61,151 bases of DNA from a virus, in the IMG/VR virus record IMGVR_UViG_3300022602_002290, positions 1-61,151 of that record; one strand, written 5' to 3'. Each line of letters opens with the position of its first letter. Position 1 is the stretch's first letter. Made by a program: the position numbers and the translations under genes. Below, piece by piece: positions 13,418-22,698 of this stretch. The notes beneath the pieces were generated by a model. It saw only the letters and a list, made by a program, of their open reading frames with translations, was not told the DNA's origin and searched no databases.

Positions 13418-14750
13418 TCGCATTCGTAAAGTAATACCAATAGTCAATGAAGTAAGTCCTACATTCTGTTTGGCTAAATGGCATCATACAACTATCTATT
13501 TGCAAAGCGGGCAAACACATAGTTGTTATCATCCACGACCACATACTATACCTTTAGATCTATTAGCTGAAGACCCTAGCGTCTTGCACAACACACCTGG
13601 TAAAAGACAAGAACGCAAACTAATGATAGATGGCAAAAGACCTAGTGGTTGCCAATACTGTTGGAACATAGAAGATCTAACAACAGATCATATTAGTGAT
13701 AGACATGAGCGTAACGCAGGTATCTATACAGAAGAAAGACTAGGAGCTATTCTCAAGGATCCTCTAGCTCCTGTAAATCCAGAATACATTGAAATATCGT
13801 TTGGTAATGAATGCAATTTCAAATGCGGATACTGCCATCCAAAACATAGTTCTGCTTACCATAAAGAGATCAAAGACTTTGGTCCGTATACGATGGTAAA
13901 GAATCATCGCAATGATATAGACTATCTACATCTGTATGAAGAAGAAACTAATCCATATGTTGATGCATGGTGGGCATGGTGGCCTGAAGTTAGCAAGACT
14001 CTAAATATCTTGCGAATAACGGGTGGGGAACCTTTGTTGCAAAAATCAACTTGGAAATTATTAGATGATCTGGCTGTTAACCCTAAACCTAATCTTGAGC
14101 TTAATATTAATAGTAATCTTGGCATCAAGCCTATTATGATGGAACGCCTAGTCGAAAAGGTAAATGCTTTGATTAAAGACAAAAAGATCAAACACTTTAA
14201 ACTATTCACAAGCATAGATACATGGGGCAAGCCTGCAGAATACATTAGAACAGGACTAGATATCAATGTGTGGGAAAAGAATCTTGATACATATCTAACC
14301 AAAACTAAACAGCCTATTACTTTTATGTGTACGTTCAATATACTAACAGTAACCAATTTCCATTTGCTGTTAAAAGAAATAACAAGATGGCGTAAGAAAT
14401 ACAACAGTTGGTTTAGTCGTAAACAACGTATTAGGTTTGATACTCCTTATCTAAAAGAACCTTTGCAGTATGATATGAATCTGTTGCCAAAAGAAGAATT
14501 TATGCCTTACATGGACATTACTTTAGAGTATATGCAAAGAAACAAATTCTCGACACTCGAATGTGAAAAATTCAGTCGTGTTGTTGAGTATATGAGAACT
14601 ACAACATATGAAGATACAAAAATTATTGAGGGTCGCAGAGACTTCTATAATTGGTTTACTGAATACGACTGCAGACGCGGTACGGACTTTCTTAAAACCT
14701 TTCCAGAACTCGCAAGATTCTATTTTGACTGCAAAGCCCTTTCTTCTTAA
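13404..14750 (+). CDS. twitch-type radical SAM protein
   Basis: 448 residues from a TTG at 13404, supported by GAGGAAG six bases upstream; no ATG is available. The radical SAM cluster ligands are C137, C141 and C144 (CNFKCGYC), and RITGGEPLL follows as the SAM-binding GGE motif. An N-terminal cysteine set (C22, C41, C83, C86) precedes the barrel and probably holds an extra Fe-S cluster, the layout of phage twitch-domain radical SAM proteins. The C-terminal EYDCRRGTDFLKTFPEL recurs in the protein at 19242. The substrate is unknown. It overlaps the fusion gene by 14 bases. Confidence 0.8.
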   Translation: MSEIDRIRKVIPIVNEVSPTFCLAKWHHTTIYLQSGQTHSCYHPRPHTIPLDLLAEDPSVLHNTPGKRQERKLMIDGKRPSGCQYCWNIEDLTTDHISDRHERNAGIYTEERLGAILKDPLAPVNPEYIEISFGNECNFKCGYCHPKHSSAYHKEIKDFGPYTMVKNHRNDIDYLHLYEEETNPYVDAWWAWWPEVSKTLNILRITGGEPLLQKSTWKLLDDLAVNPKPNLELNINSNLGIKPIMMERLVEKVNALIKDKKIKHFKLFTSIDTWGKPAEYIRTGLDINVWEKNLDTYLTKTKQPITFMCTFNILTVTNFHLLLKEITRWRKKYNSWFSRKQRIRFDTPYLKEPLQYDMNLLPKEEFMPYMDITLEYMQRNKFSTLECEKFSRVVEYMRTTTYEDTKIIEGRRDFYNWFTEYDCRRGTDFLKTFPELARFYFDCKALSS

Positions 14751-16002
14751 TTTTTCTTTTGAACGCAATCAAGAAGATAGTTTAGAAAACTTTATAGACT
14801 GCCCAGATGTTAATCCGTCAGGGTTGAGTCGATTCCATCCCTGCATATTAGCTACTGTTACTCTTACCTATGATCATTTAGAACAAGATGTATTGCTGTA
14901 CACCAAACAAAACTTTACATTTGGACAACAGCCTAGTCCTTATGTTATTGCATCTGGAGTTAGACATCATCCAGATAACTGGACTACACCTAAAGGCAAG
15001 AAGAATTTGTTTGAATGGTTGAATCCAACATACCTAAAAGATTTGCAGGAAGGCCATGCTGTATTATTGTTAGATCAATGCTTAGAAGGATACCATACTC
15101 CTTATTTGTGGCAATGGTTTCACGATAGCTGTTCTAAATATAATGTTCCTCCTGAAGCGGTTGTGTATGTCACAGGCAACTGGAGAACCGCAGATGATTA
15201 TCAACAATGGGCAGGTAATAAATCTAATAAGATTAAAACAATACCATATACTCATTTTGAATCCTATGTCAAGTTTATAACAGACAAGCATAACATAAGG
15301 TCAGACTGGAATGATAATATCAAATACAAACAAAACAATAAGATAAAAACATACAACTGTCTACAAAAACGATTACGAACACATCGCATTTGGTTTTATG
15401 CAGAACTATACAAGGCTGGGTTGTTAGATCAGGGACTGGTTAGCATGAACGACTATGGCCCGCATGTAAATGGCCTAGACGGAAGGGCTCCTAATAATTT
15501 ACTTCTGCAGAAAGCAAGAACCGTGCTACCTTTAGAAGTCTACGGCAAATCAAATGTCCGATTTGATGACAGCTATTACATAGATAGGATTGTAGATCAA
15601 GTGTATAAAGACACTTGGGTAACTGTAGTAAGCGAGCCTATATTTGCAGATAGCGACAATGCACTATTCATTAGTGAAAAGACTTTTAAACCTATAGCAT
15701 GTATGCATCCTTTTATCATACTAGGTGGTAAAGGTAGCCTACAGGCCATGCGAGATATGGGCTACAGAACATTTGATGGTTTTATCGATGAAAGCTACGA
15801 TCAGTTGTCGACTTTTGAAAGGATAGATGCTATAATCAAAGAGATCAAGAGAATAGATGCTATAGAAGATAAACTAAGTTGGTTTAAAGGTATGAAAGAA
15901 ATATTAGAACACAATTACAATACATTCCACGAGTCTAAAAACAAAAGACCGACGGCCTCTACTGAATTTGTAAATTATTGCAAAGGATATTTTAATGTAT
16001 AA
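14725..16002 (+). CDS. glycosyltransferase-like protein with EKTFK motif
   Basis: About 425 residues if it starts at the in-frame TTG at 14725. The open frame runs back to an ATG at 14608, but that would overlap the radical SAM gene by 143 bases. No clear ribosome site decides. The segment SEKTFKPIACMHPFIILG (about 312-329 from 14725) and the following MRDMGYRTFDGFIDESYD make it a paralog of the protein at 9251. The pattern suggests the sugar-nucleotide half of a GT-B enzyme. It is embedded in an overlapping operon with an SGNH hydrolase, consistent with sugar modification. Confidence 0.5.
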   Translation: MTAKPFLLNFSFERNQEDSLENFIDCPDVNPSGLSRFHPCILATVTLTYDHLEQDVLLYTKQNFTFGQQPSPYVIASGVRHHPDNWTTPKGKKNLFEWLNPTYLKDLQEGHAVLLLDQCLEGYHTPYLWQWFHDSCSKYNVPPEAVVYVTGNWRTADDYQQWAGNKSNKIKTIPYTHFESYVKFITDKHNIRSDWNDNIKYKQNNKIKTYNCLQKRLRTHRIWFYAELYKAGLLDQGLVSMNDYGPHVNGLDGRAPNNLLLQKARTVLPLEVYGKSNVRFDDSYYIDRIVDQVYKDTWVTVVSEPIFADSDNALFISEKTFKPIACMHPFIILGGKGSLQAMRDMGYRTFDGFIDESYDQLSTFERIDAIIKEIKRIDAIEDKLSWFKGMKEILEHNYNTFHESKNKRPTASTEFVNYCKGYFNV

Positions 16003-16882
16003 TCTAGCTATACCTAACTTAAAAAAAGGTGATAAGGTTATTGTAGGCTTAGGAGATAGTTATACACAAGGCTTAGGATCGTATACAGATATAACCTGGA
16101 AGAAAAATAATTATATGATTCCAGTATACACTCATGATAAAAGATTAATAGCAGAGCAGTACCAAGGTAGCTGGGTATCACAATTATGTCAGACCTATTT
16201 AGAAGATTATGTTCCTGTAAATTTTGGGCAAGCAGGCATCGGCAATAGGGGAGCATTAAAACAGTTATATTTAAACACTCAGGTTGACTTATCTCTTGCA
16301 GACGAAGTGATTGTTGTTTATATGCTAACAGGATTAGAAAGATTTGATTTTATTAGAAAAAATTATGGTAGTGAAGAACATTATAATTTTCATACTATGT
16401 GGCCTAATCCTCACGACGAGGGAGCTACGCATCCTGATCTCTGGAAGGCATATGAAAAGAACATTTATTCAGATGAGTTTATGGCAGGTGAATTAATATT
16501 AAACATATTAGAAGCACAAACATATTGTAAAGCCAATAACTATCGATTAATAATAACAAACGGATTTGATCCTAGAGCAAGTAAGGAGTGGTTACGAAAG
16601 GCCCTATGGAGTAACATTCCTATACTAGGTAGAAATCAAAAGAAACTAATCGATAAGATAGATTGGAATAATTTTCTATATCCAAAAGGACATAAATCTT
16701 TCTTGTATTATCTTTTAGAGTTAGAAGGTATGAGCCATCTGGAAAACGGAGGGTGGTGGGATCACTATTCTAAATTGCCAAGGCCTAGCGAATATATTAC
16801 TAATTGTGTTCATCCTACGCATAAAGGTCATTCAATAATCGCAAAAGAGATTTATGAGTTTATAAATGCAAATAGATACTGA
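15995..16882 (+). CDS. SGNH/GDSL hydrolase
   Basis: 295 residues. Block I is VGLGDSYTQG with the nucleophile S22, block III is GQAGIGNRG (Gly and Asn for the oxyanion hole), and block V is CVHPTHKGH with H273. The usual aspartate of DxxH appears to be Asn270, so the catalytic pair may be altered. SGNH enzymes remove or transfer acyl groups on sugars. Flanked by a glycosyltransferase-like gene and a methyltransferase with overlapping ends, it probably trims or O-acylates the product of the island. Confidence 0.7.
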   Translation: MYNLAIPNLKKGDKVIVGLGDSYTQGLGSYTDITWKKNNYMIPVYTHDKRLIAEQYQGSWVSQLCQTYLEDYVPVNFGQAGIGNRGALKQLYLNTQVDLSLADEVIVVYMLTGLERFDFIRKNYGSEEHYNFHTMWPNPHDEGATHPDLWKAYEKNIYSDEFMAGELILNILEAQTYCKANNYRLIITNGFDPRASKEWLRKALWSNIPILGRNQKKLIDKIDWNNFLYPKGHKSFLYYLLELEGMSHLENGGWWDHYSKLPRPSEYITNCVHPTHKGHSIIAKEIYEFINANRY

Positions 16883-17471
16883 ACACCTACATCATTGGAT
16901 GCAGGCTATACGGCAAAGTCCTGATCCTATGCGGACTATGGATGCCTTTTGGTCCGGACAACTCAAAAGCAAAGAATGGCTGATTGATAATTTAGACGAG
17001 TACGTACACTCAGCATCTAGCATAGAAATATGTGCAGGCTGGGTAGGTGTATTAGCCAGTATGTTGTTCCAAAGCAATATACCAATTACTCATATTGCCA
17101 GTTATGATATTGATCCTACTTGCAAGCCTATAGCAGAAGCAATGAATAAGCTAGAGGAAATGCAAGGCAGGTTCCGTGCCAGCGTAGTAGATATAAGTCA
17201 TCCTATGCATATGAGTGCTGATATTATCATTAATACCAGTTGTGAACATCTTACACAAGAACAATATAATAGTTGGTTAACCTACACTCCTAAAGATAGT
17301 TTGCTTGTATTGCAGAGCAATAATTATAATATACTAGAACACGTAAGAATTGCCAACGACCTAGAAGAATTTAAAACACAATGTGGTGTTGATATTATAT
17401 GGGCAGGTGAGCTAGAATTACCGTTGTATACTAGGTATATGATTATTGGAAAAAATAATGAACCTTCATAA
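16866..17471 (+). CDS. class I methyltransferase-like protein
   Basis: 201 residues. SIEICAGWVGVLASML (about 52-67) stands where motif I should be, and ASYDIDPTCKPIA follows as the strand 2 acidic motif, so a Rossmann methyltransferase fold is likely. IIINTSCEHLTQEQY fits the motif IV region. The glycine loop is less canonical than in the genes at 6373 and 35026. The substrate is unknown. It starts inside the SGNH gene (17-base overlap) and its end overlaps the next start by 14 bases. Confidence 0.6.
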   Translation: MQIDTEHLHHWMQAIRQSPDPMRTMDAFWSGQLKSKEWLIDNLDEYVHSASSIEICAGWVGVLASMLFQSNIPITHIASYDIDPTCKPIAEAMNKLEEMQGRFRASVVDISHPMHMSADIIINTSCEHLTQEQYNSWLTYTPKDSLLVLQSNNYNILEHVRIANDLEEFKTQCGVDIIWAGELELPLYTRYMIIGKNNEPS

Positions 17472-18198
17472 TATAGATAATGTGATCATTCCGTTTGATA
17501 AGAGATGGAATAAAATTGCTATCAGTGTAAGCGGTGGTGCTGATAGTGCGTATCTTGCTTATCTGATCAGTGCATTTGTCTATCACTATGAAAGAACGGA
17601 TGTTGAAATACATGTTATTAGCCATACCAGGATGTGGAAGACACGTCCCTGGCAATCTTATGATAGCAAACAAGTATTTGATTGGTTAGTAAACAGATTT
17701 CCAGATATCAAATTTATCAGACACATAAACTTTATTGCGCCTGATTTAGAATGGGGCAATAAAGGTCGAATACTAACAGATGAATATGGTAAAGAAGTAA
17801 GCGGTGATAATATACAGCAAAGATCCTATGCAGAGTATATCTGCTATCACCATAATATAGATGCATACTATAATGCAGTTACTCGCAATCCTAAAAATGT
17901 AGACTTCAAAGGCCTGAGCCCGAGAGATGTAGATCCTACAGAAGATAATCAACATTTAGTATTAATGCAACACATGGATGTTTGGGCTATACATCCTTTT
18001 AGATTTACAGAAAAGAGCTGGGTAATAAAACAGTATCGTGAAATGGGTCTAATGGATCTGTTTGAATTAACTCGTAGTTGTGAAGGCGAGTTTGAGGGTA
18101 TTGACTATAAAACATATAAGCCAGGACAGTATGTTCCTGTATGCGGAGAGTGTTTTTGGTGCAAAGAAAGAGAGTGGGCATTAAATGTTCAAGTTTGA
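17458..18198 (+). CDS. QueC/ExsB-like PP-loop ATPase
   Basis: 246 residues from the ATG at 17458 (a TTG upstream is less likely). The PP-loop SGGADS lies at 25-30. The C-terminus holds C208, C229, C232 and C235 (SCEG, then CGECFWC), the exact four-cysteine zinc site of 7-cyano-7-deazaguanine synthase QueC. QueC converts carboxy-deazaguanine to preQ0 with ATP and ammonia; phages use such chemistry for 7-deazaguanine DNA modification. No QueD, QueE, FolE or DpdA is visible nearby. In this setting it may instead form an amide, nitrile or thioamide on another substrate. Confidence 0.7.
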   Translation: MNLHNIDNVIIPFDKRWNKIAISVSGGADSAYLAYLISAFVYHYERTDVEIHVISHTRMWKTRPWQSYDSKQVFDWLVNRFPDIKFIRHINFIAPDLEWGNKGRILTDEYGKEVSGDNIQQRSYAEYICYHHNIDAYYNAVTRNPKNVDFKGLSPRDVDPTEDNQHLVLMQHMDVWAIHPFRFTEKSWVIKQYREMGLMDLFELTRSCEGEFEGIDYKTYKPGQYVPVCGECFWCKEREWALNVQV

Positions 18199-19249
18199 CG
18201 AACTACAGCAGATACATTTAGAAATCACAAACAACTGCCAAGCCAGTTGTCCTATGTGTTCTAGAAACATACATGGCGGATTAGATAATCCGTTGATAAC
18301 ATCTGCTGGTTGGACTATTGATGATTTCAAAGCAGTAATGACTCCTGAAGTATTCGCGCAGATTAGGAGTTTTTATTTCTGCGGAAACTTTGGAGATCCT
18401 ATACTGAACAATGATCTAATTAAGATGTGCGAGTACGCTAAAGAAATGGCTCCGGGTATGCCTGTTCGTATACACACAAACGGTAGTGCTAGATCTGTTA
18501 GCTGGTGGAAACAATTAGCCAAAGCAATGCCAGATAAAAATGGTATTGTATTTGCGCTAGATGGTTTAGAAGATACTCACAGTATCTATAGGATAGGTAC
18601 AGATTTTAACACTATCATTCGAAATGCAAAAGCTGTTATAGAAGAAGGTATAGAAGCAGAATGGGTGTTCATTAGATTTAAGCATAACGAACATCAAGTA
18701 GAACAAGCACGAGCAATGGCTAAAGATTTAGGGTTTACTACGTTTACAGTAAAGAACAGTAGTCGTTTCTTATTAGATCCGCAGTATCCTGTTTTAAACA
18801 AACAAGGAGAAACAATATATAACCTAGAACCGTCTACTGATAATAAAATGGTATTCATTGATAAGAAAGTAATTGAAAACTATAAGACTGTTATGGATAC
18901 TATGGAAATAGATTGCTATGCTCAAAAAGAACGTGAGCTATACATAGATGCTTATAAAAATGTATTTCCTTGTTGCTGGCTGTCTAGTATTCCTTATAAC
19001 CATATAGAAGATAATCCGTTATCGAGTGTAAGATACGAGATTAGAAATGAGTATACTAATCTAATGAATACTCTCGGTAATGTTAACGGTGTTGAGCGTT
19101 CTATTAAAGATATAATTGATTCTGATGCTTGGCAGACATGTTGGGAAGAATACTGGACAACTAAGAAACTGATAACCTGTGCAAGAACATGCGGGCGTTC
19201 TAATGCTGTATCGTTTGCACAGCCAAGAGATCAAAAAGAAAATGTCTAA
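18185..19249 (+). CDS. radical SAM/SPASM protein
   Basis: 354 residues. The radical SAM ligands are C18, C22 and C25 (CQASCPMC) directly after the first strand (HLEITNN). CGNFGDP follows in the GGE position. A C-terminal cysteine set (CYAQ, FPCCW, and CARTCGR) is typical of a SPASM domain with auxiliary Fe-S clusters, used by enzymes that modify peptides, proteins and aminoglycosides. It overlaps the QueC-like gene by 14 bases. No precursor peptide is recognisable next to it. Confidence 0.8.
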   Translation: MFKFDELQQIHLEITNNCQASCPMCSRNIHGGLDNPLITSAGWTIDDFKAVMTPEVFAQIRSFYFCGNFGDPILNNDLIKMCEYAKEMAPGMPVRIHTNGSARSVSWWKQLAKAMPDKNGIVFALDGLEDTHSIYRIGTDFNTIIRNAKAVIEEGIEAEWVFIRFKHNEHQVEQARAMAKDLGFTTFTVKNSSRFLLDPQYPVLNKQGETIYNLEPSTDNKMVFIDKKVIENYKTVMDTMEIDCYAQKERELYIDAYKNVFPCCWLSSIPYNHIEDNPLSSVRYEIRNEYTNLMNTLGNVNGVERSIKDIIDSDAWQTCWEEYWTTKKLITCARTCGRSNAVSFAQPRDQKENV

Positions 19250-20546
19250 TACTATTTGTACGCTTCCTTGGATACATTTGGCTACAAGACCTAACGGAGA
19301 TGTTAGAGTATGTTGTACAGCTAATGCCAGCGGTGCAGGTGAGGATGATATTAAAGATGCAGGTCTTGTAAAGAAAGACGGGCGAATAATGAATCTGCAA
19401 CAAGACACAATAGATGAAGTATGGAATAGTGATTATATGAAAACTATAAGACTTCAGATGTTAGCAGGTGAAGCCCCGCCTAGTTGTAGGAAATGCTATG
19501 CAGAAGAAGCAAGCGGTATTGTTAGTAAAAGACAATGGGAAAAGGAAGTTTGGAAAGATAGACTAGATATCGAAAGCATTATTGGATCAACAACAGAAGA
19601 TGGAAGCCTTCCTGTGAGTATTCCTTATTTTGATTTACGATTAGGTAACATGTGCCAACTTAAATGTATCATGTGTAGTCCGCACGATAGTAGTAGTTGG
19701 ATCAAAGAATGGAAACTACAGTATCCAAAATATAAAACTATAGAACTCAAACAGGATCAGCGTTGGGATAGCGATTTTGATTACACATGGTATAAGAAAG
19801 GTAGTTTCTTAGAAGACATGCGTTCTCAATCTGCTAACATACGAGAGTTGTATTTTGCGGGCGGCGAACCTTTACTAATACCAGAACACTACAAGATATT
19901 AGAGTTTATGGTAGAAACAGGTGCGGCTAAAAATTGTGTGCTACGTTATAACAGTAATGGATTAGAACTTCCAGACCGCTTGTTTGATTTATGGAATCAT
20001 TTTAAAGAGGTTAAGTTTAATTTTAGTATAGATGCAATAGGCGATAGAAATGATTATATACGCTATCCTAGTAAATGGAAAGATGTTACTACTAACTTAG
20101 AACGATTAGATGATACCCCAGACAACATTACGGTAAACATTGCCTGTGCTGTGCAGTTATTAAACGTATTAACAGTACCAGAATTAGTGCATTGGAAAGA
20201 AAGTAAAAACTTTAAAAAGATTAACTTACCTCCCTATGGTGCAGGATTGATAGGAACTCACTTAGTTTATCTACCTAGCTATTTGAATGTAAGAGTTTTA
20301 CCAAAGCATCTAAAACAAAAAGTAATAAAGAATGTAGACTACTTTTGTTCTCGTAGATCAAGTGATCGAGAGTTTATTTCAAATCCATACGGATTCAAAC
20401 GCTGGCAAGGACTTGTACAATATATGATGGCAGAGGATTGGTCAAACAAACTCCCTATGCTTGAAGATTATCTAACAACAACAGATCAACAACGTGGTAC
20501 AAACTTTAGGAAAACTTTCCCTGAATTATCCGACATTTTTGAATAG
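19242..20546 (+). CDS. twitch-type radical SAM protein
   Basis: 434 residues from the ATG at 19242, eight bases inside the preceding gene. Core ligands are C138, C142 and C145 (CQLKCIMC), with FAGGEPLL as the SAM-binding motif. The N-terminal module (TICTLPWIHLATRPNGDVRVCC) is abbreviated here to its cysteines C6, C24, C25, C82 and C85, which should bind a second cluster. The C-terminal TDQQRGTNFRKTFPEL is shared with the protein at 13404. It converges with and overlaps the truncated glycosyltransferase-like gene by 41 bases. Confidence 0.8.
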   Translation: MSNTICTLPWIHLATRPNGDVRVCCTANASGAGEDDIKDAGLVKKDGRIMNLQQDTIDEVWNSDYMKTIRLQMLAGEAPPSCRKCYAEEASGIVSKRQWEKEVWKDRLDIESIIGSTTEDGSLPVSIPYFDLRLGNMCQLKCIMCSPHDSSSWIKEWKLQYPKYKTIELKQDQRWDSDFDYTWYKKGSFLEDMRSQSANIRELYFAGGEPLLIPEHYKILEFMVETGAAKNCVLRYNSNGLELPDRLFDLWNHFKEVKFNFSIDAIGDRNDYIRYPSKWKDVTTNLERLDDTPDNITVNIACAVQLLNVLTVPELVHWKESKNFKKINLPPYGAGLIGTHLVYLPSYLNVRVLPKHLKQKVIKNVDYFCSRRSSDREFISNPYGFKRWQGLVQYMMAEDWSNKLPMLEDYLTTTDQQRGTNFRKTFPELSDIFE

Positions 20547-21003
20547 GGTCTTGCTGTCTGCGTGGAATTAGACTGTTAACAATTATACATGCCTTAATTG
20601 CCCAGTTTTCTTTTTTGATTTTGCGTTTTGTTTTTTTATTTTCTAATCCTATACTAGATATAAAGTGATTGATCTCATCTAGTTCTGTGTTGCATTTTTT
20701 AATAAAGAAATTTTTAGAATCTAGTATTATGTAATCATCATCTAATAAATTTGATATCAATAGCTTATATAGATTTTGTTTAGCATACCCGTCAAGTGTT
20801 GTTGCCCAATAATTAGGAAACAATATTTTTAATTTATGTTTAGTATAATAAGGTTGTAAAGATTCTATCCATTGTTTTTTATCAATAGAATAATCGTTTA
20901 CTATTACCCAATGAGTACAAGGTTCAAGAAATTTCCTAATACTTTCCGCCTGTAATAGCATATCATTTAAATCTTTATTACAGGTTACTGTTACTAGATG
21001 CAT
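20506..21003 (-). CDS. short GT-A/DUF6492-like glycosyltransferase
   Basis: 165 residues. MHLVTVTCNKDLNDMLLQ and the later YAKQNLYKLL, then DDDYIILDSKNFF (about 88-100), follow the pattern of DUF6492-type GT-A proteins, in which a DSD-like motif binds the nucleotide sugar. The family is usually clearly longer, so this copy lacks the C-terminal part and may be truncated or inactive. The end runs 41 bases into the opposing radical SAM gene, which supports loss of its natural terminus. It is the last gene of the minus-strand operon that begins at 24771. Confidence 0.5.
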   Translation of the reverse strand: MHLVTVTCNKDLNDMLLQAESIRKFLEPCTHWVIVNDYSIDKKQWIESLQPYYTKHKLKILFPNYWATTLDGYAKQNLYKLLISNLLDDDYIILDSKNFFIKKCNTELDEINHFISSIGLENKKTKRKIKKENWAIKACIIVNSLIPRRQQDPIQKCRIIQGKFS

Positions 21004-21892
21004 TTTGTATTTTAGTTAACGGAATATCAGCGGCACATGTACACCAGTCTCGAGTGCATATAACGGGTTCGTTGGGCACAAGGAAGGTGCCTTCATATAT
21101 GTTTCCCAAGCTACCACCTACTCTACAAGTAGCACGATGCACTTCACCGTCCCAATTAATCATGAGACTTTCGAGACCGGCGTTACATGTCCAGTCCTTA
21201 TATTTGTTCATATGCAATTTGATTATATCATTTGCATGATATAATTGATTAGGATCATCGTCTATTACACAGTTTGCATATACTGTAGAACTGTTCTCTA
21301 TAATCCATTTATAATCATCCGGCTCATATCGCATGTCATCAAATATATTGTGATCACCCTCAGTCCAGCGGATCCTGCGTATGTTGTAGGATATACTATG
21401 AGCCTGACATGCATCAGCTACTATTTTAACAGTTTTCATGTGCGTATGCAAGGCCATAATTTGAGCAACTATATAGATATTAGGATTATTCATATGCACA
21501 TTGACTATTGTGTTTAACACACGCATAGGATCGTGTTCCATATGTATGCTGAATATATACTGATCTACTGGTAAATTTTCATACCAAACTGCTTTCCTAG
21601 ATCCGTTAGTAGTTACACTGATTTTCTGTATGCCCACATGCTTTGCATACATAACAAGCTCAGAGAACTTAGGATGTACACAAGGTTCACCTCCTGTAAA
21701 ACTTAGATGGACAGGTTTACCTAACGTCATCATCTTGTCTACAGTCGCTTTGAGTATTTCTATATCTGTATGCTCGCTGGTAGAATCATGTATAGAGGAT
21801 GGACAATAACTGCAATCAAAATTACAGCGTTTTCCTAAGTTCCACTCTATGTGAATAGAGTTGTCTCTATTTCTATGCGCTACCTTATGCAT
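20978..21892 (-). CDS. radical SAM protein with C-terminal cysteine module
   Basis: 304 residues. Ligands C23, C27 and C30 (CNFDCSYCP) lie in the first barrel strand, and FTGGEPCVHP is the SAM site. The C-terminal module starts WTCNAGLESLMIN and continues CRVGGSLGNIYEG and CTRDWCTCAADIP, giving five or more cysteines for auxiliary clusters. The same architecture is found in the protein at 45272, so the two are paralogs. The reaction is unknown. The start overlaps the preceding gene by 13 bases. Confidence 0.8.
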   Translation of the reverse strand: MHKVAHRNRDNSIHIEWNLGKRCNFDCSYCPSSIHDSTSEHTDIEILKATVDKMMTLGKPVHLSFTGGEPCVHPKFSELVMYAKHVGIQKISVTTNGSRKAVWYENLPVDQYIFSIHMEHDPMRVLNTIVNVHMNNPNIYIVAQIMALHTHMKTVKIVADACQAHSISYNIRRIRWTEGDHNIFDDMRYEPDDYKWIIENSSTVYANCVIDDDPNQLYHANDIIKLHMNKYKDWTCNAGLESLMINWDGEVHRATCRVGGSLGNIYEGTFLVPNEPVICTRDWCTCAADIPLTKIQNASSNSNL

Positions 21893-22698
21893 GTTTTTGT
21901 AATCCGTGAGTATCTTGAAAGTTCGGATACAATGTTATCTTCTGAAAGTCCTTTAAATCCGCTATCATTGTAATTGAGTTTGGCTACTGGAATCAATCCC
22001 AGTGACAAGTGTTTAAATTTGAAATCTTGTTCTTCTAACCATTTGTATAATTTCTTACTACGTCGATCATACACATCGTCTGTAGTATCTTTGCCAAACT
22101 TAACCATAAAATCTGCGCTGTAATATTCCAATGGCTGTATATTGTTTACCAGTTGATCTTTATCTTTAAACACATCCAGTATCGGTTTTCCTACTTCACA
22201 GTAATTTATATATACATATCCAAACTTCCATTTGAATGTAAAATGTTGATAGTCTTCTTCTTGCAAACTAATTCTTGGCCTATCATTATAGGTGCCTACA
22301 ATTTCTGGATATGTAGAATTACGCAAATGATGCTCAAGCTCATGTATTAATATGTTAAATCTATCAATAGCATTTTTTACATTATCTGGAGCATTGTTAT
22401 AAAATTCTGTTCCAACATCTATTGGTCCTCGTAGGTCTTCAAAATGTTTGTGTAATAGATTTAAATTATCTTGTGTAAACTCTGTTACATCTGTTATAGG
22501 ACTGTATTGATTAACGATATCAATTTGTTGTTTAAGCTCTGCATGATAATCTTTATTGTTATTCCATCCTTTAAATCTATCTGTTTCATACAATGAGTAA
22601 TTATTGTTAATCTCATTACCCCAACGCTGTGCAATGTCAGTATCTAATAAATCAAATACAACATTCTTATTGTCTAATGTTAAAACAAATTGTTTCAT
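21880..22698 (-). CDS. unrecognised protein with a HELEHH motif
   Basis: 272 residues, no known family recognised. A helix carrying ILIHELEHHLRN (about 116-127) contains HExxH, the zinc-binding pattern of metallopeptidases, but no downstream third ligand is obvious and the motif may simply belong to a charged helix. The rest is mixed alpha/beta with several aromatic-rich strands. It lies between two radical SAM genes with overlaps on both sides (ATGA at its start), so it is likely to work with them, for example as a substrate-binding or leader-processing partner; this is inference. Confidence 0.5.
   Translation of the reverse strand: MKQFVLTLDNKNVVFDLLDTDIAQRWGNEINNNYSLYETDRFKGWNNNKDYHAELKQQIDIVNQYSPITDVTEFTQDNLNLLHKHFEDLRGPIDVGTEFYNNAPDNVKNAIDRFNILIHELEHHLRNSTYPEIVGTYNDRPRISLQEEDYQHFTFKWKFGYVYINYCEVGKPILDVFKDKDQLVNNIQPLEYYSADFMVKFGKDTTDDVYDRRSKKLYKWLEEQDFKFKHLSLGLIPVAKLNYNDSGFKGLSEDNIVSELSRYSRITKTCIR

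Noticed and set aside
14608-14724. Upstream ATG at 14608 as start of the glycosyltransferase-like gene
   Set aside because: It would overlap the radical SAM gene by 143 bases, far more than any other junction here, and the added residues show no motif.
21054-21517. Plus-strand ORFs inside the minus-strand radical SAM gene
   Set aside because: They are shadows of a well-supported gene and have no ribosome sites.
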